A stretch of DNA of 19,410 bases from NCBI GenBank assembly GCA_002314445.1, contig DCFX01000053.1, positions 1 to 19,410 of the forward strand. Direction: 5' to 3'. Origin of the DNA: Treponema sp. UBA1793. Its GTDB lineage: Bacteria; Spirochaetota; Spirochaetia; Treponematales; Treponemataceae. A model generated the notes under the pieces. That model made no database searches. It was not told the origin of the DNA and saw only the letters and a program-made list of their open reading frames with translations. A program made the translations under genes and the position numbers. Below are positions 8,151 through 15,184 of the stretch, piece by piece (position 1 is the first letter of the stretch; every line of letters begins with the position of its first letter).

Positions 8151-8532
8151 ACCGGCTCCTTGTCCGTATTTCTGCGGACGATTCTTGTTTTATTTCTTCA
8201 GGCGTTTTTCCGCTCTGAAGTTTTTTGTAGCTTGTGCACGTGTCGTGAACGGAACATGCGTAACAGATTGAAAGGGGGTCAGGCTCTTCTCCGCCTGTCT
8301 GCATTTCGTACCACATTTTCAACTCCGCAAGTTCGTCAAGCTCGTCTTCGTCCTGCATCTGCGTTTTCAGTTCCGTGAATGCGCGCGCAGCGTCTGTGTT
8401 TGTGAACTGCATTCCCGTTTTTTCTGCGGTACAGAGTACTTCCTGCTTCGATGCGCATTTATACACCTCATGCCGGAATGTCGAATCGCTTCTGCATTTG
8501 AGGATAAATTTTTTTGCATTACTGACACTCAT
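8122..8532 (-). CDS. Nif11-domain protein with Gly-Gly and Cys-rich C-terminal tail
   Basis: Residues 1 to about 50 (MSVSNAKKFILKCRSDSTFR, continuing to GMQFT) match the Nif11 domain, found in uncharacterised nitrogen-fixation proteins and, separately, as a leader in some ribosomally made modified peptides. After an acidic helix-like stretch (DEDELDELAELKMWYEM, 61-77) comes a Gly-Gly at 80-81, then a tail with Cys90, Cys93 and Cys99 (CYACSVHDTC) and a basic, polar end. The 136-aa length is above that of a bare Nif11 domain. The ribosome binding site AGGAGG is ideal. The gene sits 39 bp after nifA and overlaps mop. Function is unknown. The tail could be a metal-binding knuckle or, less likely, a peptide core, since no modifying enzyme or peptidase-transporter gene is in the window. 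Confidence 0.85.
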   Translation of the reverse strand: MSVSNAKKFILKCRSDSTFRHEVYKCASKQEVLCTAEKTGMQFTNTDAARAFTELKTQMQDEDELDELAELKMWYEMQTGGEEPDPLSICYACSVHDTCTSYKKLQSGKTPEEIKQESSAEIRTRSRYENQRKESV

Positions 8533-8544
8533 ATCAACCTCCTG

Positions 8545-8580
8545 TAAAAAAGGAATCAGGCATTATTTTTGTTAATGCCT
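8545..8580 (-). terminator. terminator- or attenuator-like hairpin between nifA and the Nif11 gene
   Basis: AGGCATT (8558-8564) and AATGCCT (8574-8580) pair perfectly around a 9-base loop, overlapping the nifA stop codon (8572-8574). On the minus strand the stem is followed 6 bases later by six T residues (8551-8546). The stem is short and AT-containing, so partial read-through into the Nif11 gene is likely. The Nif11 ribosome binding site follows at once. Confidence 0.45.
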
Positions 8581-10083
8581 CAATTTGTATTTAACTACAC
8601 GCAGTCCCATAATCCGTTCGCTTATGCCGAGGGCTGCTGCAGTCTTTGCCATGTTCCCGTGGTTTTTGTCGAGCTCGTTTTGAATCACTTCACGCTCGAC
8701 GGAATCAAGTATCTGGTCAAGCGTCCCCTTCTGGCTGTTCCCGTCCTCTGCGGGTTTCTGCATTACGGTCGGAAGATGATAACTGTGTATGATGCCGTCC
8801 GTCGAAAGAATGACCGCACGCTCAATGCAGTTTGAGAGCTCACGTATGTTTCCGGGCCAGTCGTACGCCATCATGAGATTAACGGCAGGCTGTGCAACGG
8901 CTTTTATTTCCTTGTTCTGTTCCTTTGCGTACATTTCGACAAAATGATTTATAAGCAGCGGTATGTCGGTGCGACGTTCCCTGAGCGGCGGTATGACAAG
9001 AGGAAAGACGTTAAGACGGTAAAAAAGATCGACGCGGAACTTTCCCTGCTTGATAAGTTCCTGCAGGTCTCGGTTCGTCGCTGCTATTACCCGTATGTCG
9101 GCATGAATCGTTACCGTGCCGCCGATACGCTCGAATTCGTGTTCCTGTAACACCCTGAGAAACTTTCCCTGCAGCGCAAGAGGCATCTCCCCTATTTCGT
9201 CAAGGAATATAGTACCGCAGTTTGCAAGTTCGAACTTTCCGCGCTGCATTGTCTTTGCGTCCGTAAAAGCGCCTTTTTCATGGCCGAATAATTCGCTTTC
9301 GATGATTGATTCCGGAAGGGCTGCACAGTTTATCGTGATGAACGGTTTGTCTGCCCGTCCCGAGCAATAATGTATTGCCTGCGCAAACTTTTCCTTTCCG
9401 ACACCGCTTTCACCGAGCAGTAGAACTGTCGTCCCCGTTTTTGCAACCTGCTGCATCTGTATATACAGGTTCTTCATGATTTTGCTTTCGCCGATGATGT
9501 TCTGCGGACGATAGCCGCTGTGGAGTTGTGCCTGCAGTTTGAAATTTTCTTTCTGCAGCGCTTCAACTTCCTCCATGTTTTCCTGCCGCATGTGTACAGT
9601 AAGGCTTATTATTGATGAAACGATCATGAGAACGCGCGAATAGGACTGGAGATCGAAGTTTTTCTGCCATTTGAGCGTAACGCTGAGCGCACCTATTACT
9701 TCGGTGTCTGTCTTTATAGGAACGCAGATGAACGATTGTTCTGTCTTAAGTATTCTGTGCACGCCGGTTTTGTCAAGGAATGACGGTTCCAGACTTATTT
9801 TATCGACGATTACGGGATTTCCTGTATCGTATACCTTGCCGGTGATCCCTTCTCCCTTATGGTATATCCCGCGCCGCGCCGCTTCCAGACTCATGCCGTA
9901 AAATGATTCCGTCTCAATCTGGTCGTCTGTTCTGTTCAGGATTGTAATGGAGCCTGAGATTATCTGGTGATAATTTGAAATCTGTTCGAGAACGGTCTGC
10001 ATTGAAACGTCAAGATCAATGCTGCCGGAAAGAAATGTGCTTATTTCATAGAATAACTGTAATTCACGGGGTGTATTGTCCAT
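8572..10083 (-). CDS. nifA: NifA-type sigma-54 activator (GAF, AAA+, Fis helix-turn-helix)
   Basis: The transcriptional activator expected to turn on nif genes by remodelling sigma-54 RNA polymerase. Residues about 15-165 are a GAF sensor domain. A helical linker leads to the AAA+ domain (about 192-425) with Walker A GESGVGKE (224-231), the sigma-contact loop reading GAFTDA (271-276) instead of GAFTGA, Walker B LDEIGEMP (294-301) and WPGNIREL (409-416). The Fis-type helix-turn-helix is at 461-503, and its LGISERIMGLRVVKYKL (485-501) resembles the NifA signature. The linker before it lacks the Cys motif of oxygen-sensitive NifA proteins, and no NifL gene is present, so how it senses nitrogen is unclear. 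AGGAG lies 6 bases before the ATG. It is divergent from nifH. AnfA or VnfA is the main alternative identity, judged less likely next to a nifHDKENB operon. Confidence 0.9.
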   Translation of the reverse strand: MDNTPRELQLFYEISTFLSGSIDLDVSMQTVLEQISNYHQIISGSITILNRTDDQIETESFYGMSLEAARRGIYHKGEGITGKVYDTGNPVIVDKISLEPSFLDKTGVHRILKTEQSFICVPIKTDTEVIGALSVTLKWQKNFDLQSYSRVLMIVSSIISLTVHMRQENMEEVEALQKENFKLQAQLHSGYRPQNIIGESKIMKNLYIQMQQVAKTGTTVLLLGESGVGKEKFAQAIHYCSGRADKPFITINCAALPESIIESELFGHEKGAFTDAKTMQRGKFELANCGTIFLDEIGEMPLALQGKFLRVLQEHEFERIGGTVTIHADIRVIAATNRDLQELIKQGKFRVDLFYRLNVFPLVIPPLRERRTDIPLLINHFVEMYAKEQNKEIKAVAQPAVNLMMAYDWPGNIRELSNCIERAVILSTDGIIHSYHLPTVMQKPAEDGNSQKGTLDQILDSVEREVIQNELDKNHGNMAKTAAALGISERIMGLRVVKYKLRH

Positions 10084-10097
10084 AGGTCTCTCCTGTG

Positions 10098-10115
10098 GAA
10101 TACACCTTTGTATTC
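10098..10115 (-). promoter_or_regulatory. inverted repeat in the nifA leader (possible operator or stem-loop)
   Basis: GAATACA (10098-10104) and TGTATTC (10109-10115) form a perfect 7-bp inverted repeat with a CCTT loop. It abuts the nifA ribosome binding site (10094-10090) and lies roughly 11 to 29 bases after the predicted start of the nifA transcript. It could be a repressor operator or an RNA hairpin that limits nifA translation. Confidence 0.45.
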
Positions 10116-10132
10116 TGATCTAAGTTATACAA

Positions 10133-10161
10133 ATTAAAACACAAACAAAAAAACATGTCAA
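10133..10161 (-). promoter_or_regulatory. sigma-70-type promoter of nifA
   Basis: On the minus strand TTGACA (10161-10156) is followed after exactly 17 bases by TTTAAT (10138-10133), a full -35 match and a 5/6 -10 match. Transcription would begin near 10126, leaving a leader of about 43 bases before the nifA start. This implies that nifA is made from a housekeeping promoter and not from a sigma-54 promoter. Confidence 0.65.
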
Positions 10162-10214
10162 TAAAGAAATTTGATACATAAATGGAGGTTTTGCCTCTGT
10201 AAGCTACAAAAATG

Positions 10215-10249
10215 TAATATTAATTTTTACTGTTTTAAAATTAATATTA
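10215..10249. promoter_or_regulatory. 13-bp AT-only inverted repeat upstream of nifH (candidate enhancer site)
   Basis: TAATATTAATTTT (10215-10227) and AAAATTAATATTA (10237-10249) are perfect inverted copies with a 9-base spacer. The centre is about 124 bases upstream of the expected nifH transcription start, where activator-binding sites for sigma-54 promoters usually lie. No TGT-N10-ACA NifA site is present anywhere in 10084-10330. It could bind a regulator or a DNA-bending protein; low sequence complexity lowers the weight of the repeat. Confidence 0.45.
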
Positions 10250-10328
10250 ATAAATTCTTCTTTTAACCGTTTTTTCTACTATATAAGCCTTAATTCCTTC
10301 TTTTTTTTATTTTCCTCTTTTTTACGTT

Positions 10329-10344
10329 TGGCACGATTTCTGCA
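10329..10344 (+). promoter_or_regulatory. sigma-54 (-24/-12) promoter of nifH
   Basis: TGGCACGATTTCTGCA matches the consensus TGGCACG-N4-TTGCA at all but one position. The invariant GG (10330-10331) and GC (10342-10343) are correctly spaced. Transcription should begin near 10355-10356, followed by the ribosome binding site AAGGAG (10377-10382), 8 bases before the nifH ATG. The activator would be the divergent NifA. Between 10255 and 10325 the DNA is strongly pyrimidine-rich on this strand. Confidence 0.9.
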
Positions 10345-10390
10345 ATGTTATAATAAAACATTCCGACGGTGCGGATAAGGAGAAATTAGT

Positions 10391-11215
10391 ATGAGGAAAA
10401 TTGCAATCTACGGAAAGGGTGGTATAGGCAAGTCTACTACAACACAGAATACCGTTGCGGCTCTTGCTGAGATGGGAAAACACATGATGGTTGTCGGGTG
10501 TGATCCGAAGGCTGACTCGACCCGCCTGCTTCTTAACGGTCTGGCTCAGCAGACAGTTCTTGATACGCTTCGCAATGACGGCGACGATCTGGATCTGGAT
10601 GATGTTGTAAAAACGGGATTTAAAGGAACGCGCTGCGTTGAATCAGGAGGACCGGAACCGGGCGTCGGATGTGCAGGGCGGGGAATAATCACCTCAATCA
10701 ATCTGCTCGAGCAGCTTGGTGCATTTGATCCTAAATATCAGCTTGATTACTGTTTTTATGATGTTCTGGGGGACGTTGTGTGCGGCGGATTCGCAATGCC
10801 GATACGCGACGGTAAAGCACAGGAAATATATATTGTCTGCTCCGGTGAAATGATGGCTATGTACGCGGCAAACAATATATGCAAGGGCATACGTAAATTT
10901 GCGGAAACGGGAACAGTCCGGCTCGGCGGATTGATTTGCAACAGCCGTAAGACTGACCGCGAAGACGAGCTTATTAAGGCACTTGCCGAGAAAATCGGGA
11001 CACAGATGATTTATTTCGTCCCTCGCGACAACGTCGTCCAGCGTGCGGAAATCAACAAGAAAACAGTCATCGATTACGATCCGACCGACCCTCAGGCAGA
11101 CCAGTACCGCAGTCTTGCAAAGGCCATAGAAAACAACAAAAAGTTTGTCATCCCGAAGCCTCTTGAAATGCCTGAGCTTGAAAGCCTGCTTATGGAATTC
11201 GGTTTAGCCAGCTGA
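10391..11215 (+). CDS. nifH: nitrogenase iron protein (dinitrogenase reductase) NifH
   Basis: A homodimeric ATP-dependent electron donor to the MoFe protein, also needed for cofactor maturation. Walker A GKGGIGKS is at residues 8-15, switch I region GCDPKADSTRL at 36-46, and the two Cys that bridge the subunit 4Fe-4S cluster are Cys94 (GVGCAGRGI) and Cys131 (DVLGDVVCGG). Arg97 is the residue ADP-ribosylated in organisms with DraT, but DraT is not seen here. The 274-aa length is normal. Features such as TGFKGTRCVESGGPEPGVGC and the short C-terminus fit the anaerobe cluster III subgroup, though a tree would be needed to place it. It is first in the operon, behind a sigma-54 promoter, and nifI1 follows after 21 bp. 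Confidence 0.98.
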   Translation: MRKIAIYGKGGIGKSTTTQNTVAALAEMGKHMMVVGCDPKADSTRLLLNGLAQQTVLDTLRNDGDDLDLDDVVKTGFKGTRCVESGGPEPGVGCAGRGIITSINLLEQLGAFDPKYQLDYCFYDVLGDVVCGGFAMPIRDGKAQEIYIVCSGEMMAMYAANNICKGIRKFAETGTVRLGGLICNSRKTDREDELIKALAEKIGTQMIYFVPRDNVVQRAEINKKTVIDYDPTDPQADQYRSLAKAIENNKKFVIPKPLEMPELESLLMEFGLAS

Positions 11216-11236
11216 GAAAAAATTAAGGAGAAAAAC

Positions 11237-11623
11237 ATGCTGATTATGATAAAAGCTATTATCCGTCCGGACAAAGCGAATGATGTCATGGCAAAACTGA
11301 TGGCCGACGGTTTTCCGTCCGTAACGAAAATGAACGTTGCGGGCCGCGGAAAACAGCGGGGAATTAAGATTGGCGAAGTTACATATGACGAAGTTCCCAA
11401 GACAATGCTTATGTTCGTTATAAAGGAAGCGGACAAGGATCTTGTCATTGAAGATATTATTGCAACTGCCCGTACCGGGGAAAAAGGAGCTTTCGGCGAC
11501 GGAAAAATATTTATTTCACCAGTCGATGAAATGTATACGGTAAGTTCCGGAGTAAAAGAAACGGGTGCGGAAACGTCTCCGTCAGGGCCTGCGTCTGAAA
11601 CCCCCGCGGCTCCGGCTGTATAA
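11237..11623 (+). CDS. nifI1: nitrogen regulatory PII-like protein NifI1
   Basis: A PII-family protein that, with NifI2, binds the nitrogenase MoFe protein and shuts off activity when ammonium is available; 2-oxoglutarate and ATP relieve this in the methanogen system. The fold markers are the start MLIMIKAIIRPDKANDVM, the T-loop region (about residues 36-55, GRGKQRGIKIGEVTYDEVPK) and the nucleotide-binding B-loop TARTGEKGAFGDGKIFISPV (about 76-95). After residue about 106 there is an unusual low-complexity tail rich in Pro, Ala, Ser and Thr (KETGAETSPSGPASETPAAP), making it longer than typical PII proteins of about 105-112 aa. AAGGAG lies 6 bases before the ATG. The position between nifH and nifD is diagnostic of NifI rather than GlnB/GlnK. 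Confidence 0.94.
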   Translation: MLIMIKAIIRPDKANDVMAKLMADGFPSVTKMNVAGRGKQRGIKIGEVTYDEVPKTMLMFVIKEADKDLVIEDIIATARTGEKGAFGDGKIFISPVDEMYTVSSGVKETGAETSPSGPASETPAAPAV

Positions 11624-11635
11624 CGGGAGCAGGCT

Positions 11636-12010
11636 ATGAAAGAGATTACCGCTGTAATACGAATCGGAAAAGTGAATGAAACGAAAAGAGCTCTTGTTAA
11701 TGCCGGCATCAGTTCCATGAATGCAAAAGACTGCTTCGGACGCGGCAAGGGATTTATAGAAGTCCGCTATCTCGGCGCAGACAAGGTAGAGTTTGAGGAA
11801 CATATGGATGATCCGGCTCTTGCAGGTGCTCTGATTCCGAAACGGATGATAAGCATAGTCGTGCCTGATTCTCTGGTATCAATTGTCGTAAAAGCGATAG
11901 TTGATATAAACAGAACCGGAAAGCCGGGCGACGGGAAAATCTTCGTCTCGCCGGTGATGGACAGTTACCGGATCCGCGATGGTGAACACGGCGATGAGAC
12001 GCTTGACTGA
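11636..12010 (+). CDS. nifI2: nitrogen regulatory PII-like protein NifI2
   Basis: The second PII-like subunit of the NifI1/NifI2 switch that inhibits dinitrogenase post-translationally. MKEITAVIRIGKVNETKRAL opens the fold. The T-loop is longer than in GlnB, as is usual for NifI2 (GRGKGFIEVRYLGADKVEFE and following residues to about 70). The B-loop reads NRTGKPGDGKIFVSPV (about 98-113). The 124-aa length is normal. Only 12 bases separate it from nifI1, and GGGAG lies just upstream of its ATG. A 121-bp structured leader separates it from nifD. Order I1 then I2 after nifH matches methanogens and cluster III bacteria. Confidence 0.94.
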   Translation: MKEITAVIRIGKVNETKRALVNAGISSMNAKDCFGRGKGFIEVRYLGADKVEFEEHMDDPALAGALIPKRMISIVVPDSLVSIVVKAIVDINRTGKPGDGKIFVSPVMDSYRIRDGEHGDETLD

Positions 12011-12017
12011 ACAGGAG

Positions 12018-12118
12018 ATATGATAAAAAGTACTTCCTGTACTTTTTATCATATGCGGTTTCGCGTTGCGAAATCCGCGATTTGCGTCCTCCTGACGCAC
12101 CGCTGACGCGGAGTTTTT
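12018..12118 (+). promoter_or_regulatory. structured RNA region between nifI2 and nifD (several stem-loops)
   Basis: Consecutive hairpins fill the 121-bp gap. First is a perfect 16-bp stem, ATATGATAAAAAGTAC (12018-12033) with GTACTTTTTATCATAT (12039-12054) and a 5-base loop. Second is GCGGTTTCGC (12055-12064) with GCGAAATCCGC (12068-12078), one bulged base and a 3-base loop. Third is TGCGTC (12083-12088) with GACGCA (12094-12099). Last is a small CCGC/GCGG stem (12100-12111) ending AGTTTTT, which looks like a weak terminator. The nifD ribosome binding site AAAGGAG follows. Likely roles are mRNA processing or partial termination that sets different levels of NifH/NifI and NifDK. Confidence 0.65.
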
Positions 12119-12131
12119 AAAGGAGAATACA

Positions 12132-13790
12132 ATGTCTGACTTACCAGTTGCCGATTATATGCCTTTTGATCCGAACGAATTTAAGGAAGAAGCGCTTGAG
12201 GCATATACATCGAAGATTACTAAAAAACGATCCAGACAGATCGTTGTAAACAAGCGGGAACCGGACGAAGTCGTTCCGGAAATTCTTGCAAACAGCCGGA
12301 CTATACCGGGCATATTGACTATGCGCGGCTGCTGTTACGCGGGGTGCAAGGGTGTCGTTCTCGGACCTACCCGCGATATTCTGCAGATAGTGCACGGAGC
12401 GATTGGTTGTTCGTTCTATGCGTGGAACACGAGACGCAATAAGACCCGTCCCACTTCCCCCGAAGATCAGAACTTTATGCCGTATATGTTCAGCACCGAC
12501 CTTCAGGAAGACGAAATAGTTTTCGGCGGCGAAAAAAAACTGCTTGCAGCTGCGGAAGAGGCGTACAGTATTTTTCATCCGAGAGCCATCGCTCTTTTTT
12601 CGACGTGTCCTGTCGGTCTTATAGGCGACGACGTCCATAAAGTGGCCCGTGAACTTGAAGAAGCTCATCCGGGACTCAACGCGTTTGCATTCAGCTGCGA
12701 AGGATACAAGGGCGTGTCCCAGTCGGCCGGACATCATATTGCGAATAATAAACTTATGATGAAAGTCATCGGTATAAGTGAAAAGGCGAAACCCGGTAAA
12801 TTTCGTTTTAATATTCTCGGCGAATACAACATCGGCGGCGATGCGTTTGAAATGGAACGTCTTGCCGATAAGATGGGACTGACCATCCAATGTACGCTGA
12901 GCGGCAACAGCTGTTATGACGAAATGACGGCCGCCCAGACTGCGGACCTTAACGTTGTCATGTGCCACCGCTCAATAAATTATGTCGCGGAAATGATGGA
13001 GACAAAATTCGGTATACCGTGGTTCAAAGTGGAATTTATCGGAGCTGACGCAACGAGCATGGCGTTCAGAAAAATTGCCGAATATTTTGAAGACGAAGAA
13101 CTTAAAGCCAGAGTTGAGAAAGTTATTGCAGAAGAAATGGTGGAAGTGGAAAAAGCCAGAGCAGAGGCATATGAGATCTGCAAAGGAAAGACGGTGGCGC
13201 TCTTTGTCGGCGGTTCGCGTGCGCACCATTATCAGAATCTGTTTAAGGAACTTGGAATGAACGTCGTCGCAGCAGGATACGAATTTGCGCACCGTGACGA
13301 TTATGAGGGACGCAAAGTAATTCCCAGCATCCTTGTCGATGCCGATTCGCGTAATATCGAACAGATCGCCGTTCATCCCGACGAGGCTCAGTTCCATCCG
13401 CGTAAAACTCCGGAGGAGATGGAGAAACTCAGGAAGGAAGGCATCAGCTTTGACGATTACAAGGGCATGATGAACGATATGCCGGCCAATACGCTTATTA
13501 TTGACGACTTGAATCATCATGAGCTGGAAAAACTCATCGAGAAATATCACCCGGATATAATTGCTGCAGGTATAAAGGAAAAATATGTTGTACAGAAACA
13601 GGGCATTCCTATGAAGCAGCTGCACAGTTACGACTATTCAGGGCCGTATGCGGGATATAAGGGCGCTGTAAATTTTTATAAGGAAATTTCACGGCTTTTG
13701 ACGCAGACTCCTTTTAAACTTGCAAAAGCGCCTTGGCAGGAACATCCGGAACTGACCGGAAGCTTTGTTTATAACGATGGAGGCAGATAA
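12132..13790 (+). CDS. nifD: nitrogenase MoFe protein alpha chain NifD
   Basis: The alpha subunit of dinitrogenase, which holds the iron-molybdenum cofactor and shares the P-cluster with NifK. P-cluster Cys are Cys67 (RGCCYAG), Cys93 (GAIGCSFY) and Cys159 (STCPVGLIGDD). FeMo-cofactor ligands are Cys278 (NVVMCHRSINY) and His498 (QLHSYDYSGPY). His201 and Gln197 near the cofactor are also kept (GVSQSAGHHIANN). Residues about 391-452 are an insertion absent from Azotobacter-type NifD but known in Clostridium-type proteins. This explains the 552-aa length. There is no delta-subunit gene after it, which argues against a vanadium or iron-only enzyme. Its TAA shares a base with the nifK ATG, so the pair is translationally coupled. 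Confidence 0.98.
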   Translation: MSDLPVADYMPFDPNEFKEEALEAYTSKITKKRSRQIVVNKREPDEVVPEILANSRTIPGILTMRGCCYAGCKGVVLGPTRDILQIVHGAIGCSFYAWNTRRNKTRPTSPEDQNFMPYMFSTDLQEDEIVFGGEKKLLAAAEEAYSIFHPRAIALFSTCPVGLIGDDVHKVARELEEAHPGLNAFAFSCEGYKGVSQSAGHHIANNKLMMKVIGISEKAKPGKFRFNILGEYNIGGDAFEMERLADKMGLTIQCTLSGNSCYDEMTAAQTADLNVVMCHRSINYVAEMMETKFGIPWFKVEFIGADATSMAFRKIAEYFEDEELKARVEKVIAEEMVEVEKARAEAYEICKGKTVALFVGGSRAHHYQNLFKELGMNVVAAGYEFAHRDDYEGRKVIPSILVDADSRNIEQIAVHPDEAQFHPRKTPEEMEKLRKEGISFDDYKGMMNDMPANTLIIDDLNHHELEKLIEKYHPDIIAAGIKEKYVVQKQGIPMKQLHSYDYSGPYAGYKGAVNFYKEISRLLTQTPFKLAKAPWQEHPELTGSFVYNDGGR

Positions 13791-15166
13791 TGTACTTACG
13801 TCATACACCTGAAAAAATTATCGAGCGTCATGCATTAACAATTAATGCGGCAAAGACATGCCAGCCAATCGGTGCAATGTATGCTGCACTCGGAGTGCAT
13901 AACTGCCTGCCGCACAGTCACGGTTCGCAGGGCTGCTGCGCGTATCACCGGAGCAGCCTGACGCGCCATTACAATGATCCGATCATGGCGACGACAAGTT
14001 CGTTTTCGGAAGGTTCGTCCGTGTTCGGCGGTATGTCGAATCTTAACGAAGCTATTAAAAATATTTTTACGCTGTACAATCCCGATATCATCGCGGTGCA
14101 TACGACGTGTCTGTCGGAAGTCATCGGGGATGATCTTGGACAGATTATTAAGAACGCATATCAGGAAGGACGCGTTCCGCCGGGAAAGGTTGTCATGCAT
14201 ACAAATACGCCGTCATTTAAAGGAAGCCATATTACCGGCTTTTCCAACATGGTGACAAGCTTTGTTTCGTATATGACTAAAAAAAGCGGAAAGCCGAACG
14301 GCTGTATAAATATAATTCCTTCTTTTATAGAACCGAGCGACATGACGGAAATCAAACGCCTGCTTACGGAAATGGGAATAAAATTCATTATGCTTCCCGA
14401 TACGTCCGACGTTGTAAACGGCCCGATGGACGGAAAGTTCCATATGTTCCCCAAAGGCGGAACGACGAAAGAACAGATTATCAGCATGGGAGACAGCAGC
14501 CTTACTATCGGGCTCGGACAGATCGGCGCAGAGGCCGCACCAAAGCTTTTGAATTCAAAATTCAAGGTACCGATGGAACTAAGCGATCTTCCGATAGGGC
14601 TGAAGGCAACTGATGAATTTGTTAATCTTCTTCACGAGAAATGCGGTATTGCAGTTCCGGAAACTCTTGAACTCGAACGCGGCCAGCTGCTCGACGCGAT
14701 GATTGATAAAAATCAGTATGTGAGCGGCAGGAAGGTTTCAATCGTCGGCGATCCCGATATCGTGCTCGGTATGTGTCAGTTCTGCGTTGAAAACGACATG
14801 AAAGTAATTCATGCGGTTTCAGGTACGCCGACATCAGAAGCGTGGGAGGCACGGCTTAGAGAAATCTGCGGGCCGCAGGCCGTTGTTAAAACAGGTGAAC
14901 GCGCTGATATGTTCTATCTGCATCAGCTGATAAAAAACGAGAGACCCGATCTTCTTATGGGAAATACCTATGCAAAGGGAATTGCCCGCGACGAAGATAT
15001 TCCGCTTATACGTATCGGTTATCCGATCTATGACAGAATGGGGCAGCAGTATATGCCTGTTACGGGCTACAGAGGCGGCATGAGGCTGTTCTGCAAAGTA
15101 CTGGAAACACTGATGGACAGACAGGACCGCGACTGCAGGGAAGAGGATCTGGAATTTATCATGTGA
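13790..15166 (+). CDS. nifK: nitrogenase MoFe protein beta chain NifK
   Basis: The beta subunit of dinitrogenase, which co-ordinates the P-cluster with NifD in an alpha2-beta2 tetramer. The P-cluster ligands are Cys24 (KTCQPIGAMYAALG), Cys49 (HGSQGCCAYHR) and Cys107 (HTTCLSEVIGDDL), and the redox-linked Ser is at 142 (NTPSFKGSHITGF). The protein lacks the roughly 45-residue N-terminal extension of Azotobacter NifK and at 458 aa has the short Clostridium-type form. The start ATG overlaps the nifD stop (TAATG), with GGAGG 6 bases before it. A 12-bp stem-loop lies between its stop and nifE. Confidence 0.98.
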   Translation: MYLRHTPEKIIERHALTINAAKTCQPIGAMYAALGVHNCLPHSHGSQGCCAYHRSSLTRHYNDPIMATTSSFSEGSSVFGGMSNLNEAIKNIFTLYNPDIIAVHTTCLSEVIGDDLGQIIKNAYQEGRVPPGKVVMHTNTPSFKGSHITGFSNMVTSFVSYMTKKSGKPNGCINIIPSFIEPSDMTEIKRLLTEMGIKFIMLPDTSDVVNGPMDGKFHMFPKGGTTKEQIISMGDSSLTIGLGQIGAEAAPKLLNSKFKVPMELSDLPIGLKATDEFVNLLHEKCGIAVPETLELERGQLLDAMIDKNQYVSGRKVSIVGDPDIVLGMCQFCVENDMKVIHAVSGTPTSEAWEARLREICGPQAVVKTGERADMFYLHQLIKNERPDLLMGNTYAKGIARDEDIPLIRIGYPIYDRMGQQYMPVTGYRGGMRLFCKVLETLMDRQDRDCREEDLEFIM

Positions 15167-15184
15167 GTAAGTGCAATCCGGCAT

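Noticed and set aside
10184..10197. GAGG/CCTC mini-stem in the nifA-nifH region
   Set aside because: Four base pairs are expected by chance and no functional context supports it.
12141..13625. Long open frames antisense to nifD
   Set aside because: They are rich in Phe, Arg and His with no recognisable domain, and mirror codon bias of the strongly supported nifD frame.
12132..15166. Alternative (vanadium or iron-only) nitrogenase
   Set aside because: No delta-subunit gene between the D and K genes, and full NifDK ligand sets with nifE, nifN and nifB in the same operon point to the molybdenum enzyme.
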